Shown piece after piece: positions 1-11,880 of a DNA stretch of 64,000 nt. The DNA comes from Alitta virens. Lineage: Eukaryota; Annelida; Polychaeta; Phyllodocida; Nereididae. Every line of letters starts with the position of its first letter. Position 1 is the first letter of the stretch. The position numbers and the translations under genes were made by a program. The stretch spans positions 10,073,790 to 10,137,789 of the forward strand of contig OW028586.1 in the NCBI GenBank assembly GCA_932294295.1, given 5' to 3'. Below the pieces are notes generated by a model, which saw only the letters and a program-made list of their open reading frames with translations, was not told the DNA's origin and did no database searches.

Positions 1-1689
1 AAGATATTTTTAATTTAGAGCTGAGTGTTCGTGACAGGCTGCCTTTTTCTTTTCACATGAATAAATCAAAATTTTTCATACAAATAAGATTCATTTAAGA
101 AAACTCTTTCATTAACATATGTTATTATATTACAGATTTTTTTGCATTCCTGTTGTGAGCCTACAGGAGCTCACAACTAAAATTAAACAAACATATGCAC
201 ACCTTAAAACCAACAGGTTTACTCTATTTATAAGTTTGAAAACATTGCATGTTCATAGTTGTATTTATATAATGCAAACCCTTCATTTATACTCCCACTA
301 ACTCTTAAACCAACATGTATGTATATTACGTTTACATTTTTCTACTAGATCTGAGTAAGCTATATTTTTTAGGTTTCTCTTATATATTTACACTATTATT
401 AGTAGTAATTAATATATCAAAATTTCACCAAAAATACTTAAATAGAAACATTATTTTATTTTTGCTTTGTGACACCATAAACATTGCTACTTAGAAATTG
501 CTAGAGTATAAATTAAGTTTTTGTTTCACTGATTTGGAAAAAAAAAAAAAAAACAGGAAAATTTACAATTTGATAAAATTACAGATAAAAAATAAAAAAA
601 TTAATATTCATCACCAAGGTCGTCATATTCTGAGCATTCAGAATCTGTTTTGAAAAAATGTTTTACTGGAATCTATGGCCGGGGGGGGGGGGGGGGGCAA
701 GGGCTGGCTGGCAGATTGCCTATTGCCAGCCCTTAGCTGAAATGCTCGAGTGGTGCAATCTGATTACAATTAACCACTTAAGAACCATCTTACTCCTCAA
801 ATCTCTCTTTAAACAACAGACAGGACTTGTTGTACTTGAACAAAGAAAATTTTTACTATCTATTGTGTAAATTAAATGGGTCAGTTTTCAGACATTTTGA
901 CTAGACTATGTCTTTGAACTAGATATGAGCCGAATTCACCTGTCACCTTTACGACATTACCTCCCAAATAACCTTCGCAAATCAACCCATATGATCGATA
1001 AATGCCAAATTACATTTTGAATGAGAGTCATGCCTAGCAATTAGTTTTAATAAGTTTCACAAGCCTACCTTGCGCACCCTAGGAGGCGACAAAGTTGCAT
1101 ATAAACAATAGTAATGCAGTCAAAACGGCTACAACATTTTGTGGTATTCCCAAAACAGCTACAACCAGAACAGGTACAATGAACAGATGACCAAAATGTC
1201 AACATGGCTATGTCAAAACGGCTACAAGCTATGTATACAAGATGCCCAAACACTATGATTAGTGTACCTGAATTTTAGGTCGTGATGGGTCACGATTCAC
1301 ACTATTCCCAAAAATTATCTTTTTATATATGAAGTTAATTACCGCAAATATTATCGTCGACCATCATCGCCAAAAAATAATTAATTTAACGGCCTCTCGA
1401 CCAATAAGACGTCTGGAATGTTCGAAATAATGACGCGCAAAACATCGGACAAGAGTTGCAACGCTAGAAACAGAACCATTGGAAGATCATAGTGCCAAAA
1501 TGGCTATAAAACGGCTATAAAACGGCTACACGTTCATACACCAAAACTTCTACACTTTCCATGACGACAACAAGGGGCAGATCAATACAACAGTAGTGTA
1601 ACAGTTATTTATATAGTGTAACAGTTATTACAAAGGCTTGCTTTTCCTGTGCATTTTAATGGGACTTTGTCCATGATTGATAACAGGCC
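1..1689. other. AT-rich non-coding stretch with short 'aaaacggctaca' repeats
   Basis: I see no convincing gene here. There is a run of about 17 G around 680-697 and several scattered copies of a short 'aaaacggctaca' motif between about 1,090 and 1,530, which suggests a decayed simple repeat. The small open frames have no recognisable protein character. Confidence 0.5.
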
Positions 1690-2040
1690 TTATGCCCCTG
1701 TATGTATTGATGCCTGCCCCCAGGGAGGGGGTGGTCATTTTGCTGGTCAAGCTTTTAATATTCAGTGGTCTGATTGGCCTAGAGCAGATGGATTACACAT
1801 TTATTATTTGAATTTCTTGCATTAGAACCTGCTGCCCATCTCTGGTCTGCTCAATGGGCAAACAAGATAATCAAATTGCATACTGATAACCAAGCAGCCT
1901 GTGCAATTATTAACCATGGTTACTGCTCGTAATTCATGAGTCATGGATTTTATACGACGTGTGTTCTGGTTGTCTGCCACTGATAACTTTAAGATCAGCA
2001 GTATATTACCCGTAGTTTTATCTTTGTTTTTCTTTGATCT
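1690..2040 (+). mobile_element. DIRS/Ngaro-like retroelement fragment (RNase H region)
   Basis: Read in shifting plus-strand frames, the sequence gives a stretch with the order of an RNase H domain from tyrosine-recombinase retroelements: TDA-like 'IDACPQGGGGHFAG', then 'LEPAAHLWSAQWANK', 'LHTDNQAACAIINHG' and 'VMDFIRRVFWLSATDNF'. The acidic positions (DA, E, TDN) are visible. Several stops and frame changes make it a dead fragment. No reverse transcriptase or tyrosine recombinase is seen nearby. Assignment to DIRS/Ngaro rests on family resemblance judged by eye. Confidence 0.6.
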
Positions 2041-2045
2041 TTGTT

Positions 2046-2495
2046 TTAATGACATTATTATGCAAGCCTTTTGTTCAAGCTTATTGTCGCGAGCATCAAT
2101 TATTGCGTAGTTATAAATTTTAATAAACTTTGCCCATTTTTAACTTGTTTGTTTGTGTGATAGCTTATCTATGCAGATTAGTATCACCCAATCTTTGGGG
2201 TGAAAGTTTCACCCCTTGTCAGTGCGTTTGCAGCAGCAGCAGTGTTAGCATCACTTGTGGCTTGTTTTAATTTCCACACTCCACCCCTCCTTCACCATTT
2301 TTATCTGATTTTGTAATCAATGTATATCTTGCCAACTTGGAGGAGTTTTAGCTATGTTTATTTGATCTTTGTTTTTATGACATTATTATGCAAGCGTTTT
2401 GTTCAAGCTTATTGTCGAGCGCATCATTAATTGTATAGTTATTAATTTAAATAAACTTTGCCCATTCTTTACTTGTTTGTTTGTGTGATGTCTTT
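2046..2495 (+). repeat. Pair of about 115-bp direct repeats beside the DIRS-like fragment
   Basis: A block at about 2,050-2,165 (starting 'gacattattatgcaagcc' and ending in 'tttgtttgtgtgat') recurs at about 2,378-2,492 with modest divergence, separated by roughly 210 bp. Ngaro/DIRS elements carry split direct repeats at their 3' end, and the pair follows the RNase H fragment directly. It may be the 3' terminal structure of that element. Confidence 0.6.
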
Positions 2496-3195
2496 AAAGC
2501 ACTTATACTTTAACAAATACCAAGGCTACTGACTGCCTTAATTGGCTTCTCATCTCAAGTGGCAGCTATGTCATTTGTAACAACCAATAAGAATGTAGCT
2601 GATTACATTAGGAAATGCCCTGAGCTTGATAGCAATTATTTTGCTGGCTGACCAGTAAGTATTAAATACCAAAAGATTTACCTAATAGGCTATTGGCTGG
2701 CTTATGGCATTGAATGTCGAACAATGAAATTGTATATCAATTATTTTGTTTGCGTTGATTATACTGAATTCTTAAATAACGATTGCTCAGTTATGTCATT
2801 TAATTGGTTTAAAGCTGACAGCATACAGTGCTTGGGAGATTGACCATTCAGGAAGCACCATCATGTGTGTAGATGGTGAAATATGCAAATTAGCTACCAC
2901 TAGAGATGAGAATTGAACATTCCCAGCGTTCAGGCAGGGACTTCCCCAAAATTAAGTGGTAAATACCCATAAATAATGAAACTTATCACTTAGAATAAGA
3001 AGGAAAACTATTTTTCTGTATGATATTGCCATTTTTGAGGTGTTATAAATGATGTTTTTGACTGAAACTGGCCCCATCCTCAAAGGCAATAGTGCAGGAA
3101 AGTAAAAGCTGTTCTCGACAAGATTAGTAGCCTTGGTCTTATTGTATGCAAACTTGTTAAGTGCTGTCATGATGGCAAACGCCTGTGGTCCAATA
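2490..3195 (+). repeat. Upstream-region homology block, inverted relative to the tandem units
   Basis: This block aligns by eye with the reverse complement of about 16,890-17,410 in U1 and its equivalents in U2 and U3. Shared landmarks include 'gcacttatactttaac', 'gccctgagcttgat', 'ttgactgaaactgg' and 'gtcatgatggcaaac'. In the units this DNA lies immediately upstream of a minus-strand exon 1 remnant. It is therefore probably 5' flanking DNA of an ancestral SABATH gene, and a first exon for the 4-12.7 kb copy would be expected just after 3,200. I cannot find one that reads well. Confidence 0.6.
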
Positions 3196-4616
3196 CACAG
3201 CCCTGCAATATTATTATATAAATCTGTTCATGAGTCCAGGGCCACTCGTTTACTGTGGCTCTCAGGTTCATATCTTTTTGGTTCATACTTTGATAACAGA
3301 TAGATATTCAATATAACCTCGGTTAATTATACAGTCACCTCACTGTCCCAATGTATCCGGATCTGACTGTCCCAATGGTCCCCATGCAGTGGGTTTTAAA
3401 GAACCCCCTGTGAACTCTTTCATCCATGCTGTGTGAGATTACTATTATGCTTAATCAAATCTCTATGAAACCCTGATAACATGCTATGTCGACCCAAGGT
3501 CGGCCTGATGTCGGCCAGACGTTGCCCACATTGGACCGACGTCAAAACAATGTCAGATGGTATCTGGGAAGGCACTTATGAAACATGGATATGGGAAACT
3601 GTTGTGCACTATTGTATAAAACTTATGTACGAACTTCAAAAGTATGAACGGAAATTTTACTTCAGACTTCAAAAAATATGAAATGATCCACCACAGCTGA
3701 ATACTTCATTTGATCTTGACGGTTTTGACATACAAAATGAAGATGTTCCTCTACTTTAGCTTGAGGCCAGCTTTGGATTTCAGAAGTTGTTTATTATCCA
3801 CATATGGCATGTGTCCCAATGTACCCCGTGTCCCAAAGGGCCCCAGTCTCCCCCACCTTTACTCATCCTACTCATCATTACATTACTAAAAGTTTGAACA
3901 CATGGTGATCTTAAAAGGTAGGATGTCCATGCATAAAGCTATCTGGGGGAGAAATTGATGCACTGCACAAACTGCCAAGCACTGTATAGCCTTCAAAACA
4001 AAGATAATGATGGTGCTATTCTTGTAATTTCAGCAAAAATAACCTCTAGAATGAAGAAGAAACTTTACACAATTTGTGATTATGGTTCTGCTGATGGAGG
4101 AAGTTCAATGAATTCTATCAGAAAATGCATTGGTAAGAAAGAAAAAACAGTTAATGTTTGGTTATAGCTTTATCAATTTAAAATAAAATAACTAAATAAA
4201 AAAATTAGTATTTCGACATGAAACTTTGAATAATGTATGAGCTTAATACTTAAGTATCAAGTATAGGTTCACAGAAAAGTTACATTGGAATCAGGATTTG
4301 CAATATTTGGCATTAAACTTGATCTGTGTACCATGTGCATATTATAATGCTTATGAAATTCATGCCATAGTCAAATTGTTCTTGCATCTACGCTAAGCTC
4401 AACTGAAGATAGAAGATGCTGGTGCGGAAGTGCAAGTCTGGTATGAAGATCAACCAAGCAATGATTTCAAGTCTCTTTTCTACAGACTGCATGGTCAGTT
4501 GTGTAAATTACCTTCCTATCGTTAATTTATTAATATTTCAATGCTTCAAAATATGAACTAATGAATTAGTAGTAGTAAATATATGTATTAATCTTTTTTT
4601 CCTTTTCTTTTTCACA

Positions 4617-4690
4617 AGGTGGCTCCCTCGACAGCGGCAAACTTATTGCCTTAGAGGGAGTCTCCTCGCTCCACTCTAAGAAAAAATTAT
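4617..4690 (+). mobile_element. SINE tail fragment
   Basis: The segment with 'gacagcggcaaacttattgc' followed by 'cttagaggga' resembles the 3' part of the tRNA-derived SINE at about 11,588-11,880 ('gatagtggcaagaacttgcc' then 'ttagagggc'). It lies in intron 3 of the decayed methyltransferase copy and is probably a truncated second SINE copy. Confidence 0.5.
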
Positions 4691-6469
4691 TAATTTTTAT
4701 AATATGTAATTACTGTTATATGTTATTTAAGGAGCCAATAAAAACTGTGTCATTGTCATTACGTACTATCACCCTTTCACATCATTGTGCTGAGAATTAT
4801 ATCAGGATGCAAGGTTTTCTATTAATTATTTATTCCACTGTTCATTATATTTCAAATTCATAATATTGCTTTTCAGATCTCTTTCTTAGATCAGCCCATC
4901 AACTCTGGGTTCCTTTTAAAAAGGTTTATTCCTGAACCACCAACATTCCTGAATGATTTCCAAGGAGTTTATGTAGCTGCAATTGGGACTGGATTTTATC
5001 AACAGTGTGTTCCTTCAAACAGTGTGGATCTTGCTATCTCTTCCACAGCAGTATATTGTCTGAGCAAAAGGTAAAGTTCACCTGGTGATAGCATAAGAAT
5101 TATCACATTAACTTATGGATGTCCTATTAACTAATACAAGTATAAAACTTCTGCACGACTGTAGTCAGAAAATTCCAAATTGAAATGCAAATGTCCATAT
5201 ATTCTGGATTTTAAAGTCTCTGAGTGTCTTGTGATGTTGATCACTTTAACAATACACGCATATATCAAATCTGAAACATTTCAGAAAATGTATGGTTTCT
5301 GACATGACCGCACCTTTAAAGCTCTGGAATTAACATGTGCATTTTGTGATGCATGATTGGACTGGAAAAGAATATATTTCATTGCATAGTAGTGCAAAAT
5401 GTTTGCTTCAACAAAGCTTCACTCAATACATATTCTCAACATAGAGCTACCTAATATGCTATTTTTCTCAAATACAGTTGTTAACTCATATCATCAAATA
5501 CACAAATATTCATTATATATGAAACACATTTAGATCCTTTCATCACTGTGTTCACAGTTAACAAAACTAGTGTCTGCCTACTTTGCAGGCCTTGTAACTT
5601 ACAGAAAAGTTAGGTTCACTATCTGAGTGATGATGAAGCAGAGGTCAAAACATTCAAAGATCATGCTGCAAAAGATTGGGAGACCTTCTTGAAACATAGA
5701 GCTGCAGAGTTAGCACCGGGTTAGTACCTGTTTCCTAACCTTACCCAAACATGTGTTTCGACATATGTTACCATATACAGCAGTTTTAGAGCGAGCATGG
5801 ACAGTTGCATCCTCAGAACGACTTTTCAGTCTGATTGAAACATTTGATAAGAATGATATTAACACCCCAACATCTGGGCAATAAACTTGTTTTCACCTCT
5901 TTTGACCAAAGTTTTACCCCTTTTCTGTACTGTTGTAATGCTATTTCTGTATCTTCTCCACTATTGGCCTGTATAGCACAGACGAGTATTTAACGGCAAG
6001 GACATTAGGAATGGGCCAGAAAAGTTGATCAATTACTTTACCATCTTTCTGATCTGTCTCTTTCACCCCTGAACTGGCTGTATATGTATATAAATGACCT
6101 TACTGCTTAACATGTCGTTAACTTCAACTACCCCGTACCAGTTATTTTGTGATGAGTTAATGGCCTTGTAAACACATTTAATTATTTGATGTGTAGACAC
6201 TATCTATTTATAGCTTCTTGCATTATTGGCTACAACAGTTGTTTCATTTTACACACTAGGCTGATGGTAATTTGAAAGAAGAACTAGTCTCCTCACACAA
6301 AAAGGACTATAATACATGAATAGTTTATTGGTATAAAATCCAACACAACAGCATTAAATTAGTGCTACATCCAACACTCAATATATTATTAAGCTTTAAT
6401 ACAGCAACACAATATTAAATAAGGCATACCCAATGAAGATTTATACAAACATGAGAAACATGATCAACA

Positions 6470-7430
6470 ATATGGCTTCTGGCACTGCCGAAGTACAACT
6501 GATGCCATTTTATATTTTACTGGAAACATCTTAGGAAGTTTGAACACAGGTCATAATACTATAAGCCTCTTCTTAGATATGTCAAAAGTCTTTGAAAGTA
6601 TTAATCATGGTACACTCTTTATGAAATTTACATTTAAGGCATAAGGGGTGATGTCCTGCCTTGGTTTATAGTCCAGTAGAACTTTGTCAAAAAGTAGGGT
6701 AAGCGTAACATGGAGTATGGCAGCAATTTTTTTGTTGATACTGGGTAATTTGAGAGTGCTGATTCCAAATCTGATGGGTGCCAGTTTGGCATCCTCGAGC
6801 ATTCTGAGATATTCACAAAAACAGTTGCCATAGTAACACAAATTTGCATTTTCAATATCCCACAGAAAATGTGAATAAGCAAGATTGCTATAATCCATAG
6901 CTACAACTAATGCTACAAAGTCAATAGCCAGGGATATGGGAAATACTGAAAAGACATTGGAGGTCAAAGGTCAAGGACACTGATGGAATCATACCAAATA
7001 TTGAAATTACTCCAATTTTCTGTCATGTTAAATTAAGAGTTATTAGCTAGACATATCAAAGTTAAATATAAACAAGTACTTTCAGAGGGTTATGTTATGT
7101 CATATGGTATCACACAGGGATCAGTATTGGGACCTCTCATGTATGTTATTCTACCTTATGATTTGGTTAATTGTTTGAAGTTTTGTAGACATGTCACATT
7201 TGCGGACGATACAACTGTTAATTTTTATTGTATTATCATCAAGAAATAATTTAAAGTTTCTATACCAAAAAAGCAATTCTCTGACATTTAATGTTGATAA
7301 ATCAAAATAAATTCTATTGAAGCCAAAAAATAAATAAGATATAAAGGAACTTTACAGCTAGCAGGAAAAACAATAGGGAGAGTAGAACATATTAGATTTT
7401 TAGGAATGTGTTCATCAAAAGATTAAATTA
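6470..7430 (+). mobile_element. Degenerate LINE reverse-transcriptase fragment, interrupted
   Basis: Plus-strand frames give successive reverse-transcriptase motifs: 'LFLDMSKVFESINHG' near 6,565-6,610, 'GIRGDVLPWF' near 6,638-6,668, then after a gap of about 370 bp 'GITQGSVLGPLMYV' near 7,108-7,150, 'VTFADDTTVN' (FADD catalytic motif) near 7,195-7,225, 'NSLTFNVDKSK' and 'VEHIRFLGM'. Frameshifts and stops are frequent. The 6,670-7,030 gap between the GIRG and QGS motifs is unrelated sequence, probably a later insertion. The element sits in intron 5 of the decayed methyltransferase copy. Confidence 0.75.
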
Positions 7431-7693
7431 CTGATATATTTTGCAAATATACAAAGCCATGTAAGTTGTGCCCCCGTCATAGCATAGAACAATATAATAA
7501 GAGTTATTTAGGACAAGCTCCGCACTTATGGTTGTATTTAAAAAATAGGCTAAACAGAAAAATTGTATCCTCATTTCTTCATTTGCCAAAGCTTTTGCGA
7601 AATTGAAAAAACTGATTTATTAAACGGTCATGTTATATTATTATGGGAGCAACTTTATATAGTTTTATAAAACCCTGTTGTTTCCCTTCGTGA

Positions 7694-7925
7694 CACTGAA
7701 TGTATTATAATTATTATGTATATACTTAATTGTATTGACACTGTATTGTATCAGTATAAAACTGTATGAATTATGTGTCAAGAAAAACTTTAAAAACTTC
7801 AAACTTTAAACCTTCAGGTGATCAAGGTGTCCTTGTCTTGACACTGAATGTATTATAATTATAATGTATATACTTAATTGTATCAAGAAAAACTTTAAAA
7901 ACTCCAAACTTAAAAACTTCAGGTG
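7694..7925 (+). repeat. Direct duplication carrying a decoy exon 6 acceptor
   Basis: About 80-120 bp beginning 'gacactgaatgtattataat' occurs twice (about 7,691-7,820 and 7,838-7,925). The first copy ends with 'ttcag' plus the first 20 or so bases of exon 6 in altered form (7,818-7,838), so exon 6 of the decayed gene is preceded by a second splice-acceptor-like site 105 bp upstream. Confidence 0.65.
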
Positions 7926-8449
7926 GTCAAGGTGTTATTGTAACGCCAGCGATTGATCAACAGGGATACTATGTTGGATATACTGACAAAGCCATGACCC
8001 CAGTTGCCAAGACTATGTTGGATGCATGGCGAAGTATGATGGATGATGGTGTCATAACAAAGGTAAGCTCAGAAATGTAACAACATATATTAGGCCATTG
8101 AAAAAAAAAAACTATAGACGAAAGTTTCTGGAATATACAGTGGGTTGCAAAAGCATTCATGCTCCATGGAGTTTGCATGTAAATATTAAACTATATGTAA
8201 ATATCTAACTATTTCAAAGCAAATAGCCTAAAATACTTTGTGATAAGTTAAAATATTCTATTGAATTAATATAAGAAAGCCATTGTGCATGTGGCAGAGG
8301 GATAGTACTAAAATGGAATGCCTTTTCAGTAATAAAAATGTAGCTTAATCTTTTGCAATGTGGTTTATAAGCAATTATTCCTCCCTAATTGTCATCATGC
8401 TGAATTGCAATTAAAACTTGATACTTGGGTGATTACTAGCCAACTTCAA

Positions 8450-8700
8450 TCAGCTTCAGATTCACAGCTCTGATCATTCAGGCAGCCCAAACCCCCCCCC
8501 CCCCCCCCAATTTGAATCAGCTTCTGATTCACAACTCTGATAATTTAGGCAGCTAACCCCCCTCCCACAACTTCAATCAGCTTCAGATTCACAACTCTGA
8601 TCATTTAGGCAGCTAACCCCCCCCCCCCCTTCCCACAACTTCAATCAGCTTCAGATTCACAACTCTGATCATTTGGGAAGCCACCCCCCCCCCCCAATTG
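8450..8700 (+). repeat. Tandem repeat of about 60 bp with poly-C tracts
   Basis: About four copies of a unit containing 'cttcagattcacaactctga' and ending in a run of C (up to about 17 C) lie in intron 6 of the decayed methyltransferase copy. Poly-C length varies between units. Confidence 0.8.
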
Positions 8701-9229
8701 GAATTCAGCCATTTAAATTAGTTTAGAAAAATACTTGGCAATTGATTTAACCAATCTTTCAAACATAATGCAGGAAGAATATGTCAACACCACTTTCGAC
8801 TTCTACGTCAGAAAATCGGAGGAGTTTACACTTCCATTTGAAGATAAAGATTCTCCTGTTTGGAAATCGGGATTACGGATGGTCTCCTTGGAAATCAAAA
8901 CAATACCATGCCCTGCATACAGGAACTGGGTAAACATAGGCACAGGTAACAGTACACCTATTGTAAAATAATTTTGGTTGGTCCTTAACCGCTGTTCGTG
9001 CTTCCAGCCTAGGGGCTCCGCACTGCCCGCAGCCTTATCCCGCTCTTTGAGCTAAACAATAGGTTGACATGCTGTTCATTAGGTTTTTTTTGGTCTCATA
9101 TATATTTTGTTTAAACATAATTCAATTATAATTGGTTCATTATCCTTTTCACAGATAAAATGTTATGAGTTATGACATGTTTATTGTGAGAATGCAGGAG
9201 TTTATTCCATGAAGTTGTCATATTTCAAA

Positions 9230-9420
9230 AAGCCGAAGGCCAGTTGCAGATTTAAGTGGGGGGGGGGGGGGGTTAGGGGGTTTAAACCCCTACCCCCTCA
9301 ATCCGCCACTGGCCCAGTACATTTTAATTTAAAAAATAATAAAAAATTCAGCGACTCCGCAGTACACTTTAATTGGTCAACCCCCAATGAAAAAATGTCT
9401 GGATCCGCCCCTCGAAGACT
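9230..9420. mobile_element. MITE-like fragments with 'ggatccgcc' ends
   Basis: A poly-G tract is followed by 'ccccctcaatccgccactgg' (ending about 9,311) and about 100 bp later by 'tctggatccgcccctcg'. Both resemble the right end of the MITE at 19,111-19,377. They look like partial or nested members of that family in intron 7 of the decayed copy. Confidence 0.5.
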
Positions 9421-9734
9421 GAGAGAAATGAAATAAATTCTTGTATTCTCAAAGTTAACATGTGGTTAAAATTGTATCATCTGTCTGTCTTCTTCCCACA
9501 GAATTGAATGGACCGCCAGCCAGCCCTCTGAATCAAATGCGCAGATAATGCCGAAAAATAACCTATGTGAACTCAGCCTCTGATCCTGTCATTTCTATGT
9601 CTTTGTCTCATAACAAACTCTCCCAAAAGGCTTGATAATATGCTGCTTTATGGGACAAGTGTAGTTGGAATTAAATACAACCCATCTAGCTATCCCATAC
9701 CTATCACAGTGAATAATGTATATATGTATGTATA

Positions 9735-11330
9735 ATTTATTCAAAGTCGTTTTCAATACAGGAGATATGTTAGCATTATTTAGCTTACTGGGAAATGTGT
9801 TTTCAAATATGCACCTATTGATTATTTGTGTAAGAGGTTCAGAGAATTTATGGGCAAGTTTCTTAACGAATTTGGCGGGGATTTCATCATATCCTACTGC
9901 TTTATTTTTTGAGAGTGAAATTATGACTTTCATCACTTCTCTCTCTGATACAAATTTAAAAGTAAAATATTGTTGGGCTCTTCCAAACCTTAAACTTTTA
10001 ATTTTATTTATACTTTCATGCTCATCATAGTCTTTTCATGACCAATTTTTTGAAAGAACTCACTGAAAATGTTACACACTCTTTGATCATCTGTAATGAT
10101 TTCTTCTCCTTCTCGAAGGGGTATACTATCCGTTTTGGTTCTAGACTTTGAGAAAAATGGCTTTATGGCTTTCCAAAAGTCTTTCTTGGAGGTACCGGCT
10201 TTGCACTTACTTTTTGATCTAATTTCTCTTTATTGATGTCACTATATTTCTTTGATATCTGTATAGTACTAAATAGTAATTTGACCTATATCTATATCTA
10301 TAATATTAATTTCTTAGCTGATTCTGGAACAAAATTTCCTTTCTGAGCTCCTTTGTCATGCAATGGCAATCAGTCTTTCTTACTGTCTTTGTTTTCTTCG
10401 GAGCATGCTTATCTAGGTTTCACGTGAGTCAACTCTTTGCTCAAGATGTATATTTTCCATTTTTGTTATGATCTTATCATAGTCAATTTTCTCAACTTTC
10501 CTATAAGAGACTTTTTTAGTTTTAGGAGCAGGTCTGTGGAGTCGCAGTACTCCGCCTATTAGATTATGAAAGTCACTAATACCAGTAATAACTAAGAAAC
10601 CATTCAGATATTTTCTGTGCTTTGAAACAAACATTACATCAATTAATGTGGGCTGACTTGATTTAGAGCAGGTGGGTTCAGAAATGTTGTTGGTCAGGCA
10701 GTAAGTTGGTAGGAGTGCTGATAGGGTGTTTGGATTGAGCATGTTAAAATTCATATCACCAATGACAATTACATGATCATTTTTATCAAATAGCTGCTCT
10801 CCTAGGTCCTCAAATAGGTATTTAAACTTGCTTTGATCCATCTTTGGATTCTTATAAGCACATAATAACAGTATTTTGTCAACACCAAAAATTAGTTCAA
10901 TTGATATGCATTCAAAGTCATCATCACACAGGCTGATACTGCTTGTGGTTTGTGAATGTTCTTCGATATATAAACCAACAGACTCCCACTATTGGATCTT
11001 TTGTCTTGCCTCACAATGGATTATCCATCTATTTCAAATATTGTTTGCTTATATGATGCTTCTAGCTTAGTTTCACTGAACACCAGAATGTCAAGTTAAC
11101 AACTTTGAATCAATTCTTTGATCTCTCCACATTTGCTATTGAGACTATTTACATTTAGATGGCCTATGATCACATTCTTTGGATTTGAGATACGTATTTT
11201 TTCAATGTCCTTGAATACAGTTATTTTATCATTGTTTGAACATTGATTGCCTACATAATCATTTTCACCTGATAGCTCATGAACATGACTAGCTATTTCC
11301 TGACCTACATTACTTTGTGTCAGTGCATTC
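9735..11330 (-). mobile_element. 5' part of an APE-type LINE (endonuclease plus start of RT)
   Basis: Read on the minus strand from about 11,200 down, the frames give endonuclease motifs ('IIGHLNVNSLNSKCGEI', 'DILVFSETKLEASY'), then the open segment 10,841-10,413 with 'VIVIGDMNFNML', 'SSQPTLIDVMFVSKH' and 'ISDFHNLI'. A linker with 'KDFWKAIKPFFSKSRTK' follows, then the RT start 'SKNKAVGYDEIPAKFVKK' with 'ENTFPSKLNNANISPVLK' near 9,790-9,930. The sequence stops abruptly near 9,735 after the first RT block, so the rest of RT is missing. That is unusual, because LINEs normally lose the 5' end. It lies antisense in intron 7 of the decayed methyltransferase copy. Confidence 0.8.
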
Positions 11331-11587
11331 TGTAAGAGTAACTCACTCGCCTCTGGTGTGATTTTGGCCGTCTGGTCATGGCCGGATCCCTAATGACCAT
11401 ACCTGCCTCCAGCTGCATTTTGTGTGTGGGTAAAGTGGTCACAGTGCTTTTTTGTGTCCTTGAGCACCGCACTGCCAGCAGAATACATGACACGTCATTA
11501 GATGGAACATCATTAACCCACTCAAACACAATCATAGAATAATGCTTAGAAAGATGGGTTGCATTGACAAAAATTGCTAACCTTTCC

Positions 11588-11880
11588 AGCCTGTCAGGTG
11601 GTCTAGTGGTAAGATGCTCGCCTGCTCCTCTGAAGGACCTGGGTTCAATCCTGGCTCGGGCATCCTTCATGAGCAAAATCCCAGCTGGATGTCGTTCAGA
11701 TGAGACGTTAAATTGGCGGTCCCTTGTTCTCAGTGTCTATGCTGAGGCAAGTAAATGTGTAACATAGGTGGACTCCTCCTCTCTCTCCCCCTCATCAATC
11801 CACTCTTGATAGTGGCAAGAACTTGCCTTAGAGGGCTGCACTTTCCACATCTGTCAATCTATTCACATCACAAGGGGACT
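11588..11880 (+). mobile_element. tRNA-derived SINE
   Basis: The 5' end carries an A-box-like 'tggtctagtggtaagatg' (about 11,598) and a B-box 'gggttcaatcc' (about 11,641), the internal RNA polymerase III promoter of a tRNA. A body with 'gatgagacgttaaattggcg' and a tail with 'gccttagagggc' follow. It interrupts intron 7 sequence that is continuous in the intact copies: 'cagcctgtca' here matches 'cagtctgtca' at about 25,760, so this copy inserted after the duplications diverged. It is not a functional tRNA gene, since no acceptor-stem pairing or clean cloverleaf is evident. Confidence 0.8.

Noticed and set aside
6605..6967. 120-residue minus-strand open frame
   Set aside because: It lies mostly in sequence inserted into a LINE fragment and reads antisense over RT motifs at one end; no homology or splice signals recognised.
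11588..11660. tRNA gene
   Set aside because: The A and B boxes are good, but there is no clean cloverleaf and a SINE body follows; called a tRNA-derived SINE.
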